Source: Bacteroidota bacterium
GTDB taxonomy: Bacteria; Bacteroidota; Rhodothermia; Rhodothermales; JANQRZ01
Assembly (NCBI GenBank): GCA_038746285.1
Contig: JBCDKT010000020.1
Span: forward strand, 1 to 64,000
Direction: 5' to 3'
Length of the DNA: 64,000 bases
Part shown: piece by piece, positions 16,938 through 25,123 of the stretch
Layout: each line of letters opens with the position of its first letter
How positions within the stretch are numbered: position 1 is the first letter of the stretch
The notes under the pieces: generated by a model
What the model saw: the letters and a program-made list of their open reading frames with translations, nothing else
Told to the model about the DNA's origin: nothing
Database searches by the model: none
Made by a program: the position numbers and the translations under genes

Positions 16938-17969
16938 ATGCTCACCTTCACCCACCCCGCCGCCTTGTTCCTCAACAACGACATCGCCATCGACCTCGGG
17001 ACGGCGAACACGCTCATCTACATACGCGACAAGGGGATCGTCCTCAACGAGCCGTCCATCGTCGCCATCAACCGGAGCACGGGGAAGCCGGAGGCCATCG
17101 GGCTCGAAGCCCAACTGATGCACGAGCGGACCCACCGCGAGATCGAGACGATCCGCCCGCTGCGCGACGGCGTGATCGCGGACTTCGAGGTGGCCGAGTA
17201 CCTCATCAAGGGCCTCATCAAGAAGGTCAACCCGGGGTGGTCTAAGCGGATCGGGAAGATGGTGATCTGCGTGCCGAGCGGCATCACCGAGGTCGAGAAG
17301 CGCGCCGTGCGCGACTCGGCGGAGTACGCCGGCGCGAAGAACGTCCGCCTGATCGACGAGCCGATGGCGGCGGCGGTCGGGATTGGGCTCAACGTCCGCG
17401 AGCCGATCGGCAACATGATCGTCGACATCGGCGGGGGGACGACCGAGATCGCCGTGATCGCGATGAACGGGATCGTCGTCGACGAGTCGATCCGCGTCGG
17501 CGGCGACGAGATCGACGCGGCGATCATCCAGTACTTCAAGAAGCACCACAACCTGCTGATCGGCGAGCGCACGGCGGAGCTCATCAAGTGCGAGGTCGGC
17601 AGCGCGGTCCCGCTCGACCCCGAGCTCGAGCTCTCGATCAAGGGCCGCGACCTCGTCTCGGGCGTCCCGAAGACGCGGACCGTCTCGTCCGAGGACGTGC
17701 GCGAGGCACTCCGCTCGCAGATCGCCCAGATCGCGGCGGCCGTCATGCGCGCGCTCGAGAAGACCCCGCCGGAGCTCGGCGGCGACATCCTCGAGCGCGG
17801 CATCATGCTCACCGGCGGCGGGGCGATGCTCAAGGGCCTCGACGTGATGCTCCGCGAGCGGACCGAGCTTCCGGTCTACGTCGTCGAGGACCCGCTGACG
17901 GCTGTCGTGCGCGGGACCGGCAAGGTGCTCGAAGAGCTCGAAGACTACGAGCGCGTGCTGTCGTACTAA
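16938..17969 (+). CDS. mreB: Rod shape-determining protein MreB (bacterial actin)
   Basis: The 343-residue actin homologue polymerises under the membrane and directs elongation-phase wall synthesis. Nucleotide-binding motifs: IAIDLGTANTLIYIRDKG (phosphate 1), MIVDIGGGTTEIAVIAM (phosphate 2) and IMLTGGGAMLKGLD (adenosine). LIDEPMAAAVGIGL is also characteristic. I start at ATG 16938, next to the amphipathic N-terminal stretch; the frame is open upstream through a repeat. A heptad palindrome follows the stop codon, then mreC. The presence of mreB predicts a rod-shaped cell. Confidence 0.96.
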   Translation: MLTFTHPAALFLNNDIAIDLGTANTLIYIRDKGIVLNEPSIVAINRSTGKPEAIGLEAQLMHERTHREIETIRPLRDGVIADFEVAEYLIKGLIKKVNPGWSKRIGKMVICVPSGITEVEKRAVRDSAEYAGAKNVRLIDEPMAAAVGIGLNVREPIGNMIVDIGGGTTEIAVIAMNGIVVDESIRVGGDEIDAAIIQYFKKHHNLLIGERTAELIKCEVGSAVPLDPELELSIKGRDLVSGVPKTRTVSSEDVREALRSQIAQIAAAVMRALEKTPPELGGDILERGIMLTGGGAMLKGLDVMLRERTELPVYVVEDPLTAVVRGTGKVLEELEDYERVLSY

Positions 17970-17972
17970 CGG

Positions 17973-18063
17973 TTTCTGGTTCTTAGTTTCTAGTTTCTGG
18001 TTCGGCACCGGTGACCAGGTGCGACGAACGAGAAACCAGGAACTCGAAACTAGAAACTGCGAA
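17973..18063. repeat. Heptad palindrome: arms of degenerate 7-bp units (TTTCTAG type)
   Basis: Left units TTTCTGG, TTCTTAG, TTTCTAG and TTTCTGG (17973-18000) are mirrored by CGAGAAA, CCAGGAA, CTCGAAA and CTAGAAA (18029-18056). The central loop has its own small dyad, CACCGGTG. The element begins three bases after the mreB stop and ends a few bases before the mreC start, so it occupies the whole gap. Confidence 0.88.
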
Positions 18064-18068
18064 GCCCC

Positions 18069-18896
18069 ATGCTGAGCCACCTCTGGGCGCGCGCCCGCGA
18101 CTTCGTCCTCCTCGCGGCGCTCCTCATCGTCTCGCTCGTCGTGCTGCTCTCGCAGAACGGGCCGCTGTTCCGCTCGGCGCGGGCGCTCTCGCTCCAGGCG
18201 ACGGCCCCGGTCGAGGGCGGCTTCTCGTGGACCCAGCGCTACACGCGCGCCCTCGAAGAGAACGACGAACTCCGCGAGGACAACATCGACCTCGCCGCCG
18301 AGGTGGCGCGCCTCCGCGAGGCCCGCAGCGAGAACGAGCGGCTCCGCGCCCTGATTGCCTTCCGCGACTCGGTGGACTACAACATGGTCCCGGCCCGCGT
18401 CGTCGGCAAGGACATCACGAAACAGGAGAACCTCCTCACGCTCAACGTCGGCGCGCGCGACAGCGTCGCGGTGGGGATGGCCGTCATCGACGAGCGCGGG
18501 ATCGTCGGCAAGGTGGTCCTCGTCAGCGAGCGCTACAGCCTCGTCATGCCGCACCAGAACACCGACTTCCGCGTCCCGGCCAAGATCGACCTCCTGGGGC
18601 GCGACGGGGTCGTGCTCTGGGACGGAGCCTCCAACGACCGCCTGCTGATGGAGTACGTCGTCAAGACCGAGCCCGTCTTCAAGGGGCAGCTCGTCACGAC
18701 GAGCGGGTTCAGCGGGACCTTCCCGGCCGGCATCCCCGTCGGCGAGGTCGACTCGGTCTACGCCGCGCGCGGCCGCAACGACCTCGTGATCTACCTCCGC
18801 CCGGCCTCGTCGGTCAGCACGGTCGACTACGTCTACGTGCTCCTCGACCAGATCTCGGTCGAGCGCACCGAGCTAGAGGCGACGCCGATCCAGTAG
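18069..18896 (+). CDS. mreC: Rod shape-determining protein MreC
   Basis: The 275-residue protein has one N-terminal membrane anchor (about residues 12-30), a short coiled coil (about 55-95, with LEENDELREDNIDLAAEVARL) and the periplasmic beta-barrel MreC domain, including LTLNVGARDSVAVGMAVIDE, GIVGKVVLVSERYS and QLVTTSGFSGTFPAGIPVG. MreC links MreB filaments to the elongation transpeptidase complex. It follows mreB; the usual next gene mreD is not here but near 42.4 kb. Confidence 0.94.
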   Translation: MLSHLWARARDFVLLAALLIVSLVVLLSQNGPLFRSARALSLQATAPVEGGFSWTQRYTRALEENDELREDNIDLAAEVARLREARSENERLRALIAFRDSVDYNMVPARVVGKDITKQENLLTLNVGARDSVAVGMAVIDERGIVGKVVLVSERYSLVMPHQNTDFRVPAKIDLLGRDGVVLWDGASNDRLLMEYVVKTEPVFKGQLVTTSGFSGTFPAGIPVGEVDSVYAARGRNDLVIYLRPASSVSTVDYVYVLLDQISVERTELEATPIQ

Positions 18897-18941
18897 AGTT
18901 TCCGGTTTCTTATTTCGACCGCTGTGCTTCCGTCTTGACCA

Positions 18942-20477
18942 GTGATGGACTTTCTCTCTTCCGCTCTTCCACTCTTCCGCTCTTCCGTTCTTCCGCTCCT
19001 CCTCGCCGCTACCCTGCCGCTCCTCCAACCGGCGCAGGCGCAGAACTGGCGGGGCCAACTCGACGCGGTCCTCGACGACGAGGTCTTCGACGACGCGCAC
19101 TGGGGCGTCCACGTCCTCGACCTCGCCACCGGGGAGACGCTCTACGCCCGGAACGCCGGCAAGAACTTCGTCCCGGCCTCGGTGACGAAGCTCTTCTCGA
19201 CCGCCGCTGCGCTCGACGGCCTCGGCCCCGACTTCCGCTACTCGACCACGCTCTACCTCGACGGCAGGGTCCGGGACAGCGTCCTCACCGGCCACCTCGT
19301 CGTCCGCGGCTCCGGCGACCCGACGATCAGCGACCGACTTTTCGGAGACGGCTACCCCCGCAGCGGCGACCCGACGGCGCTCTTCCGGTCCTGGGCTGAC
19401 TCGCTGAAGGCGCGCGGCGTCACCTCCGTCTCGGACCACGTCATCGGCGACGACGACGTCTTCGACGACACGGAGCTCGGCAACGGCTGGGCGTGGGACG
19501 ACGTGCCCTCGCGCTTCGCCGCCGAGATCAGCGGTCTCAGCTTCAACGAGGGTCGCGTCACCGTCACCGCCGAGGCCGGGCAGGTCGGCCGCACTGCTGA
19601 CCTCGCGGTCGAGCCCGAGACGGACTACGTCTACTTCATCAACCGCACCGAGACCGTCCCCCGCAGCGAAGGCTCCGACCGCGAGATCCGCCGCGAGCGC
19701 GGCGGCAACGCCTTCTGGGTCGAGTCCGAGGTGGCCGAGGGGCGGACGCTCCGCCACACCGTCTCGGTCCACAACCCGACGCGCTACTTCGCCCACGTCC
19801 TCCGCGAGACGCTCATCGCCGAGGGCGTCTACGTCGACGGCGACCCCGTGGACATCGACGACTGGCGCGACAAGCCGGACTACGCCCGCCTCGTGCCCGT
19901 CGCCACCCACACCTCGCGGCGGCTCGCCGACCTCGCGGCGCTCGTCAACAAGGAGAGCCAGAACCTCGTCGCCGAGCACCTGCTCAAGACGCTCGGCGCG
20001 GTCCGCTGCCCCGCGGAGCGGCCCGAGCAGGTGGAGTGCGGCTCGGTCTGGGCGGGGCTGCTCGCGGCGCGGCTCCTCTTCGAGCAGGCGGGGCTGGAGC
20101 TGGAGACGATGCGGCTGCGCGACGGCTCCGGCATGTCGCCCTACAACGCCGTGGCCCCCGAGGACGTGACGGGGCTGCTCCGTGCGATGTGGATTCACCC
20201 CGACCCGGCCGTGACCGAGGCGTATTTCGACTCGTTCGCGGTGGGTGGCGAGGACGGGACGCTCGCGCGCCGCTTCCGTCAGGGGCAGGCGCGGGGCAAC
20301 GTGCGCGGCAAGACCGGGACGGTGACCGGCGCAAAGAACCTCGCGGGCGTCGTCACGACGGCCGGCGGCACGCCGCTCGCCTTCGCGCTCTTGGCAAACA
20401 ACTTCGGCACGACCCCGTCGCGGGTGACACGCGCCCAGGACGGCATCGTCGAGGTGCTGGCACGGCAGACGTGGTAA
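18942..20477 (+). CDS. dacB: D-alanyl-D-alanine carboxypeptidase/endopeptidase, S13 (PBP4) family
   Basis: The 511-residue exported enzyme trims or cleaves peptidoglycan peptide side chains. The penicillin-binding motifs are SVTK (80-83), SQN in NKESQNLVAEHLLK and KTG in RGKTGTVTGAKNLAG. The PBP4-type inserted domains between the first two motifs are present. The signal peptide is unusual: residues about 6-20 (SSALPLFRSSVLPLL) are encoded by an octamer repeat CTCTTCCG. Cleavage probably follows AQA near residue 33. It follows mreC by 45 bases on the same strand, so it probably belongs to the cell-shape operon. Confidence 0.93.
   Translation: MMDFLSSALPLFRSSVLPLLLAATLPLLQPAQAQNWRGQLDAVLDDEVFDDAHWGVHVLDLATGETLYARNAGKNFVPASVTKLFSTAAALDGLGPDFRYSTTLYLDGRVRDSVLTGHLVVRGSGDPTISDRLFGDGYPRSGDPTALFRSWADSLKARGVTSVSDHVIGDDDVFDDTELGNGWAWDDVPSRFAAEISGLSFNEGRVTVTAEAGQVGRTADLAVEPETDYVYFINRTETVPRSEGSDREIRRERGGNAFWVESEVAEGRTLRHTVSVHNPTRYFAHVLRETLIAEGVYVDGDPVDIDDWRDKPDYARLVPVATHTSRRLADLAALVNKESQNLVAEHLLKTLGAVRCPAERPEQVECGSVWAGLLAARLLFEQAGLELETMRLRDGSGMSPYNAVAPEDVTGLLRAMWIHPDPAVTEAYFDSFAVGGEDGTLARRFRQGQARGNVRGKTGTVTGAKNLAGVVTTAGGTPLAFALLANNFGTTPSRVTRAQDGIVEVLARQTW
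18956..18995. repeat. Five tandem octamers CTCTTCCG within the dacB signal sequence
   Basis: CTCTTCCG, CTCTTCCA, CTCTTCCG, CTCTTCCG and TTCTTCCG run through codons 5-18 of dacB. A related sequence in the opposite sense (AAGAGCGG units) lies at 33250-33281 after radC. Confidence 0.8.
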
Positions 20478-20514
20478 GCTAAAGGCACGGTCGGCATGGC
20501 ACGGGGACGACCGG

Positions 20515-20545
20515 TTGATTCGGGCGGGGCAGGCCCGTAGCTTGG
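20515..20545 (+). promoter_or_regulatory. Candidate promoter of the T9SS cargo gene (TTG ... TAGCTTGG)
   Basis: TTGATT at 20515 and TAGCTTGG at 20538-20545 resemble the TTG/TAnnTTTG pair described for Bacteroidota. The gene starts 31 nt downstream. The same TAGCTTGG is found upstream of the DUF2279 gene at 58.2 kb. Confidence 0.45.
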
Positions 20546-20575
20546 CTGCATTCCCAACCCCTTACCGCCTTCGCC

Positions 20576-23200
20576 ATGCCGTGGTCCATGCTTCTTCGCT
20601 ACGCTACCGCCGCTCTTCTCGTCGCGCTCACCGTCGTTCCCGCCGAAGCGCAGCAGACCATCACGGCTCGCGAAGCCGCCCTCAGCGAGGTGCCCTCGGC
20701 TGACGGCGATGCCTGGGTCGAGACCCACATCGTCGCGGGCGATGCTGAGGCGCAGCGCCGCATGACGGAGGCCCTCCTCGCAGGCGGCGCGCGCTCGGCG
20801 GGGCTGACGATTCTCACGCCGGGCGACGACCCCGAGGGCGACAACATCGGCGAGGCGGCGTTCACGCCGGACGGGGGGCGGCTCCTTCTCGCCAACGGCT
20901 ACACGGACAACCTGACCGTCCTCGACGCCGCCACGCTCGAGGTGCTCGCCAACGTGGACGTGTGCAACTTCCCGACGAACGTCGCCGCCTCGGCGTCGGT
21001 CGCCGTCGTGGGGTGCCTCGAAGGACTCTCGCTCGTAGACCTTGATACCTACACCGCCACCGAGGTCGCCGGCTTCGGCGAGGTCGGGGCGGCCGAGATC
21101 ATGCCGGACGGCATGCGCGCCGTCGTGGCCGACCTCGACGCGCAGTCGGGCCGGATCATCGACCTCGCTACCGGCGCGACGGACGTGAGCTTGGCGACGC
21201 TGCCCACCTCGAGCGTCGGGTTCGAGTTCCTCTTCCCGACGACGCGCTCCCGGGTCGAATACTCCAAGGTGCTCATCGCCGACGGCGGCGCGACCCTCAT
21301 CGTCCCGCGCTTCGACGAGGAAGGGGTAAACGGCGGCCTCCTCTTCGTCGACGCCGCGACCGGCAACTTCGAGGACATCACGGTCGGCGTGAACGCGGTC
21401 GAACTGGTGCTGAGCGAGGACGGCGCGTTCGTCGTCGCCGCCGACCGCTTCGAGGACAGGCTGATCGTCCGCGTTGACGCAGCGGAGCGGGCGGTCGACA
21501 CGACCTACGTCCTGCCCGAAGGCGTGCGCGGCAACGGCCTCGGCGACTTCACCGCGAATGCCGACGGGAGCAAGGTCCTCTGCGCGTTCGCGCCCGTAGG
21601 CGGCGGGACGATCCAGAACTACGTCATCGACCTCGACGCGGGCACCGAGCAGAACCTCGGGACGACGGCCCTCATCCACTGGCACGCGCCGCTCGCCGGC
21701 GGGCGCTACGTCGCCGGCAGCGGCGCGAGCGGGACGGCCGTTTTTGATTTCCAGACCGATGCCGTCACCCAGATCGTCGGGCCGGACGTGTGGGCGTGGG
21801 GCGGAGCCGTCACTCCGGACGGCGCGCGGTTCGCCTCGTGGACGATCGTCGAGCAGGAGCGGGCCTTCACCTACGACATCGCGGACGGCACGGCGAGCCT
21901 CCTCGGCGAGCAGGTCTCAGGTGCTCCGGCCGAGGCCGACAGCCCGATCCAGCTCAGCGTCTACCCGGACGGCGACCGCGCGCTCGTGACCAACCGGAAG
22001 TCGTACAACCTCAGCGTGCTCGACCTCGAAACGATCACCGAGGTCGAGATCATCGACGTTCCGAACGGCGTCGAGCCGCGCCGGGCGGTGGTCCTGCAAG
22101 ACGGCGAGCGCGCCGTCGTTGGCAACCGGCAACTGCCGTCCTCGTGGCAGTTCCAGCTCCTCGACCTGGAGACCGGCGACCTCCTCGACGCGGTCTCGCT
22201 CCAGGCGCTCCCCGAGGCGCGCGGCGTCGACGGCGGCGTCTTCGCGCTCAACCTGAGCGACGAACTGTTCTTCTTCGACACGAGCGGCGACGAACTCGAT
22301 CTCGTCGAGGGGCCGAGCACGTTCATCGTCGACGCCTGGGCCACGCCCGACGACGGGGCGCTCTTCTTCGCAATGGACGAAGCGGCCGGGCTCGTGCGGT
22401 TCTACGACGGCAGCACCGGCCTCTCGGTCGCCGAGTTCTCGGTCCCCCAGCCTGTGTCGGTGGCGTTCACGCCGGGCGGGGCTCTCGCCTTTGCGCTCAG
22501 CGGCACCGGCGAGGTGTTCCGCTACGCGGTCGACGGCGCGACCGTCACGGCCGACAGATCGTTTTCCTGCGTATGCTCCAATCCTGTCTATGTCGCCGCT
22601 AACGACGAGACGGTTGGCGTCGCGGCAGAGGACGGCGTACTCCTGTTCCGCGTGGTAACGGGCGCGTCCGAGGGCTCGGTGAGCGCCGGCGGAACCGTCT
22701 CGTGGCTGGCCGTCCGGCCGAACGGGGGCATCATCGCGGAGCTTACCCTCTCGGGCGGCGCGAGCGGGCTCTACCTCGACGGGACGGTGGAGACGCTGCC
22801 GCGCGGGACGTTCAACCCCGAGTACGCCCGCGAGGCGGACCTCGCGCTCCTGCCGCTCCCCGGCCCCGACGCCGTCGCCATCGGCACGCCGGTGGCGGTG
22901 TCGAACGAAGCCGGGCCCGGCACGGTGTCGCCCCTCACGCTCACCGCTGCGCCCAACCCGACGCGCGGCACGGCCGCCGTGCGTGTGGCGTGGGCCGAAG
23001 GTGCGTCCCCGCAAGGCGGTCGCCTGGAGGTGTTCGACGTGCTCGGTCGCCGCGTGCTCGCGTTCGACCTCGACGAGCACCGGTCGGCACCCGGCCGGGC
23101 TGCGGTCGAGCTGGCGGGGCGGCTGCCGAGTGGGGTCTACGTGCTCCGGGCGTCGGTCGGGCGGCACGAGCAGAGCCTGCGCCTGACGGTGGTGGAGTAG
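20576..23200 (+). CDS. Exported beta-propeller-like protein with T9SS type A sorting domain
   Basis: The 874-residue protein has a signal peptide (MLLRYATAALLVALTVVPAEA). The long middle repeats a propeller-like pattern (e.g. LLLANGYTDNLTVLDAATLE, ALVTNRKSYNLSVLDLETIT), similar to YVTN/WD-type blades. The last ~85 residues carry the type IX secretion signal: LTAAPNPTRGTAAVRVAW, LEVFDVLGRRVLAFD and LPSGVYVLRASVG. It should cross the outer membrane by T9SS and be attached to the surface or released. No catalytic motif is visible; a binding or adhesive role is possible. Met at 20588 is an alternative start. Confidence 0.88.
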   Translation: MPWSMLLRYATAALLVALTVVPAEAQQTITAREAALSEVPSADGDAWVETHIVAGDAEAQRRMTEALLAGGARSAGLTILTPGDDPEGDNIGEAAFTPDGGRLLLANGYTDNLTVLDAATLEVLANVDVCNFPTNVAASASVAVVGCLEGLSLVDLDTYTATEVAGFGEVGAAEIMPDGMRAVVADLDAQSGRIIDLATGATDVSLATLPTSSVGFEFLFPTTRSRVEYSKVLIADGGATLIVPRFDEEGVNGGLLFVDAATGNFEDITVGVNAVELVLSEDGAFVVAADRFEDRLIVRVDAAERAVDTTYVLPEGVRGNGLGDFTANADGSKVLCAFAPVGGGTIQNYVIDLDAGTEQNLGTTALIHWHAPLAGGRYVAGSGASGTAVFDFQTDAVTQIVGPDVWAWGGAVTPDGARFASWTIVEQERAFTYDIADGTASLLGEQVSGAPAEADSPIQLSVYPDGDRALVTNRKSYNLSVLDLETITEVEIIDVPNGVEPRRAVVLQDGERAVVGNRQLPSSWQFQLLDLETGDLLDAVSLQALPEARGVDGGVFALNLSDELFFFDTSGDELDLVEGPSTFIVDAWATPDDGALFFAMDEAAGLVRFYDGSTGLSVAEFSVPQPVSVAFTPGGALAFALSGTGEVFRYAVDGATVTADRSFSCVCSNPVYVAANDETVGVAAEDGVLLFRVVTGASEGSVSAGGTVSWLAVRPNGGIIAELTLSGGASGLYLDGTVETLPRGTFNPEYAREADLALLPLPGPDAVAIGTPVAVSNEAGPGTVSPLTLTAAPNPTRGTAAVRVAWAEGASPQGGRLEVFDVLGRRVLAFDLDEHRSAPGRAAVELAGRLPSGVYVLRASVGRHEQSLRLTVVE

Positions 23201-23282
23201 GGACGGTGGTGGAGTGGGGGCCGCAGGCGGCCGCCGGTCCACCCGGTCGTTCGTTCCCACAACCATTCCGCGGTTGTTATCG

Positions 23283-23290
23283 TATCTTTA
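23283..23290 (+). promoter_or_regulatory. Candidate -7 box (TATCTTTA) of the hslV operon
   Basis: TATCTTTA lies about 73 nt upstream of the chosen hslV start and 28 nt upstream of an alternative ATG at 23319. It fits TAnnTTTG in all but the last base. Confidence 0.4.
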
Positions 23291-23363
23291 CCTCTCGGGT
23301 AGCCATTGATACCGTACAATGCCTCCTGCTGCTACCCCTACAGTACTCGTCTCCGGTCTCTGC

Positions 23364-23999
23364 ATGCGCTCTTCCCACCCTCCGATTATTCACGCGACGA
23401 CGGTACTCGGCGTCCGCAAGGGCGGCACCGTCGCCCTCGGCTCCGACGGGCAGGCGACGATGAAGGACACCGTCCTGAAGCACAGCGCCCAGAAGGTGCG
23501 CCCCCTCTTCAACGGTACCATCCTCGCGGGCTTCGCCGGGGCCACGGCCGACGCGTTCACCCTCTTCGAGCGCTTCGAGGAGAAGCTCCAGAAGTACGGC
23601 GGCAACACCACCCGCGCCGCTGTCGAGCTCGCCAAAGACTGGCGGACCGACCGCTACCTCCGCCGCTTGGAAGCGCTTCTCGCCGTCGCCGCCCCGGACC
23701 GGCTCCTGCTTATCAGCGGCACCGGCGACGTGATCGAGCCCGACGACGACATTCTCGCCATCGGCAGCGGGTCGCCCTACGCGCTCGCCGCCACGCGCGC
23801 GCTCCTCAAGCACGGCGACGGGCTCTCGGCCCGCGAGATCGTAGAGGAAGGGCTCCACATCGCCGCCGACATCTGCATCTATACCAACCATACCCTCACC
23901 ATCCTGGAACTGGAGGCAAAGCCGCCCTCGGGCGGTCCGTCCCCGGATGAGCCCGAGCCGGAGGCCGCCACCACGGCCAACGGGTCGGGCGAATCGTGA
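23364..23999 (+). CDS. hslV: ATP-dependent protease peptidase subunit HslV
   Basis: HslV is the threonine peptidase of the HslUV (ClpYQ) proteasome-like complex. The mature N-terminus is expected at the first Thr of [12 protein letters not shown] (Thr12 with this start), followed by [27 protein letters not shown] and [20 protein letters not shown], all typical. The C-terminus has an added tail of about 25 residues rich in Pro, Glu and Ser. I chose ATG 23364 to keep the pro-sequence short; ATG 23319 is open too. It is the first gene of hslV-NYN-hslU, an arrangement that separates the two HslUV subunits. Confidence 0.93.
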   Translation: MRSSHPPIIHATTVLGVRKGGTVALGSDGQATMKDTVLKHSAQKVRPLFNGTILAGFAGATADAFTLFERFEEKLQKYGGNTTRAAVELAKDWRTDRYLRRLEALLAVAAPDRLLLISGTGDVIEPDDDILAIGSGSPYALAATRALLKHGDGLSAREIVEEGLHIAADICIYTNHTLTILELEAKPPSGGPSPDEPEPEAATTANGSGES

Positions 24000-24031
24000 G
24001 GTCAGTCACTCACCCAACACCACCATCCGTC

Positions 24032-24988
24032 ATGAACCATCCTCAGCCTCAGGTCCGCGCCGCGGTCCTGATTGATTATCAGAACCTGTACTACTACCTC
24101 AAGAACCGGCTCGAAGGCCACAATTCGCCGGGCGAGCACATCCTCGACATGCTCGACACGCTCCGCGAGCGGCTCTCCGAGGACGGCGTGCCCGTGGCCG
24201 TGGGCCGCGCCTACGCCGACTTCTCGGGCCTCGACGACCACGCCCGGCACGTCCAGCGCGCGCTCTACCTCCTCGGCGTCGACCCGCGCTTCGTGCCCTC
24301 CACGATGCACCGCAACACGACCGACCTCCAGCTCTGCATCGACGCCATCGACTTCGTCGAGGACCGGCCCGACATCCGCACCGTCGTCCTCGTCTCCGGC
24401 GACCGCGACTACGTCCCGCTCGTGCAGGCCCTCGGCCGGCGCGGCCGCGACGTGGTGATGGTCTCGTTCCGCGAGCACCTCTCGGCCCGCCTCTTCGACA
24501 ACATCGAGGCTGGACGCTTCCTGGACGCCGAGACGCTGATGACCGAGGAGGCCCGCGACCTCCTCCAGGAGGACCACCATGCCAACGGCCAGCCCGAGAT
24601 GACGACCGAGTTCGCCGAGATCGTGGACCTGCCGTTCGACGTGGACATCGAGGCGCTCCGCGTGATCGAGGACTACTTCGGGCAGTACGACGAGGTCTAC
24701 CTGACGCCGCTGCTCCGCAAGCTCTCCGAGGAGCTCGGCGACATCGAGGACCACGACCCGAAGTCGCTCATCGGCGACCTCGAGGAGTGCGGGGCCTGCC
24801 GCCTCGAGCGCCGCAAGGGGATGCCGTACGACTACACCGTGCTCATCGTCAACAGCGAGCACCCGGCCGTCCGCGAGGTCCAGGACGAGATGCGCGGCGG
24901 CGGCGACGACTTCGACGACTTCGAGAGCGGCGACGGGGCCGACGTCGAGGGCGAGTACGAGGGCGACCTCGCCACCGAGGAGGAATAA
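24032..24988 (+). CDS. NYN (PIN-like) domain protein, LabA/DUF88 family, with C-terminal winged-helix-like domain
   Basis: The 318-residue protein has an N-terminal NYN domain: AAVLIDYQNLYYYLKN (first catalytic Asp), TDLQLCIDAIDF and VVLVSGDRDYVPLVQALGRRG (further acidic residues), so it is predicted to be a metal-dependent RNase. The second half (VIEDYFGQYDEVYLTPLLRKL to MPYDYTVLIVNSEHP) looks like a winged-helix or OST-HTH-type RNA-binding module. The tail is very acidic (DDFDDFESGDGADVEGEYEG). A GTG at 23996 overlapping the hslV stop is an alternative start. It sits between hslV and hslU, which hints at a shared role in stress physiology (inference). Confidence 0.85.
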   Translation: MNHPQPQVRAAVLIDYQNLYYYLKNRLEGHNSPGEHILDMLDTLRERLSEDGVPVAVGRAYADFSGLDDHARHVQRALYLLGVDPRFVPSTMHRNTTDLQLCIDAIDFVEDRPDIRTVVLVSGDRDYVPLVQALGRRGRDVVMVSFREHLSARLFDNIEAGRFLDAETLMTEEARDLLQEDHHANGQPEMTTEFAEIVDLPFDVDIEALRVIEDYFGQYDEVYLTPLLRKLSEELGDIEDHDPKSLIGDLEECGACRLERRKGMPYDYTVLIVNSEHPAVREVQDEMRGGGDDFDDFESGDGADVEGEYEGDLATEEE

Positions 24989-25009
24989 AGCCCTCGTCCA
25001 TCTGAGTCT

Positions 25010-25038
25010 GTAGGGGCAGGTTTCAAACCTGCCCCTAC
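25010..25038. repeat. Perfect class H palindrome between the NYN gene and hslU
   Basis: A 29-nt sequence with perfect 14-bp arms begins GTAGGGGCAGGTTT and ends with its reverse complement. It is followed by GCCGTTTT, so as RNA it would form a strong hairpin with a short U-stretch and might attenuate hslU expression. Confidence 0.85.
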
Positions 25039-25123
25039 GCCGTTTTGCACGTCGCCGATTCTCCATAAAACACGGCCCGGGCCGCGCCGTACAACGCCGC
25101 ACTCCGTCTCCAACCGCCCCGCC

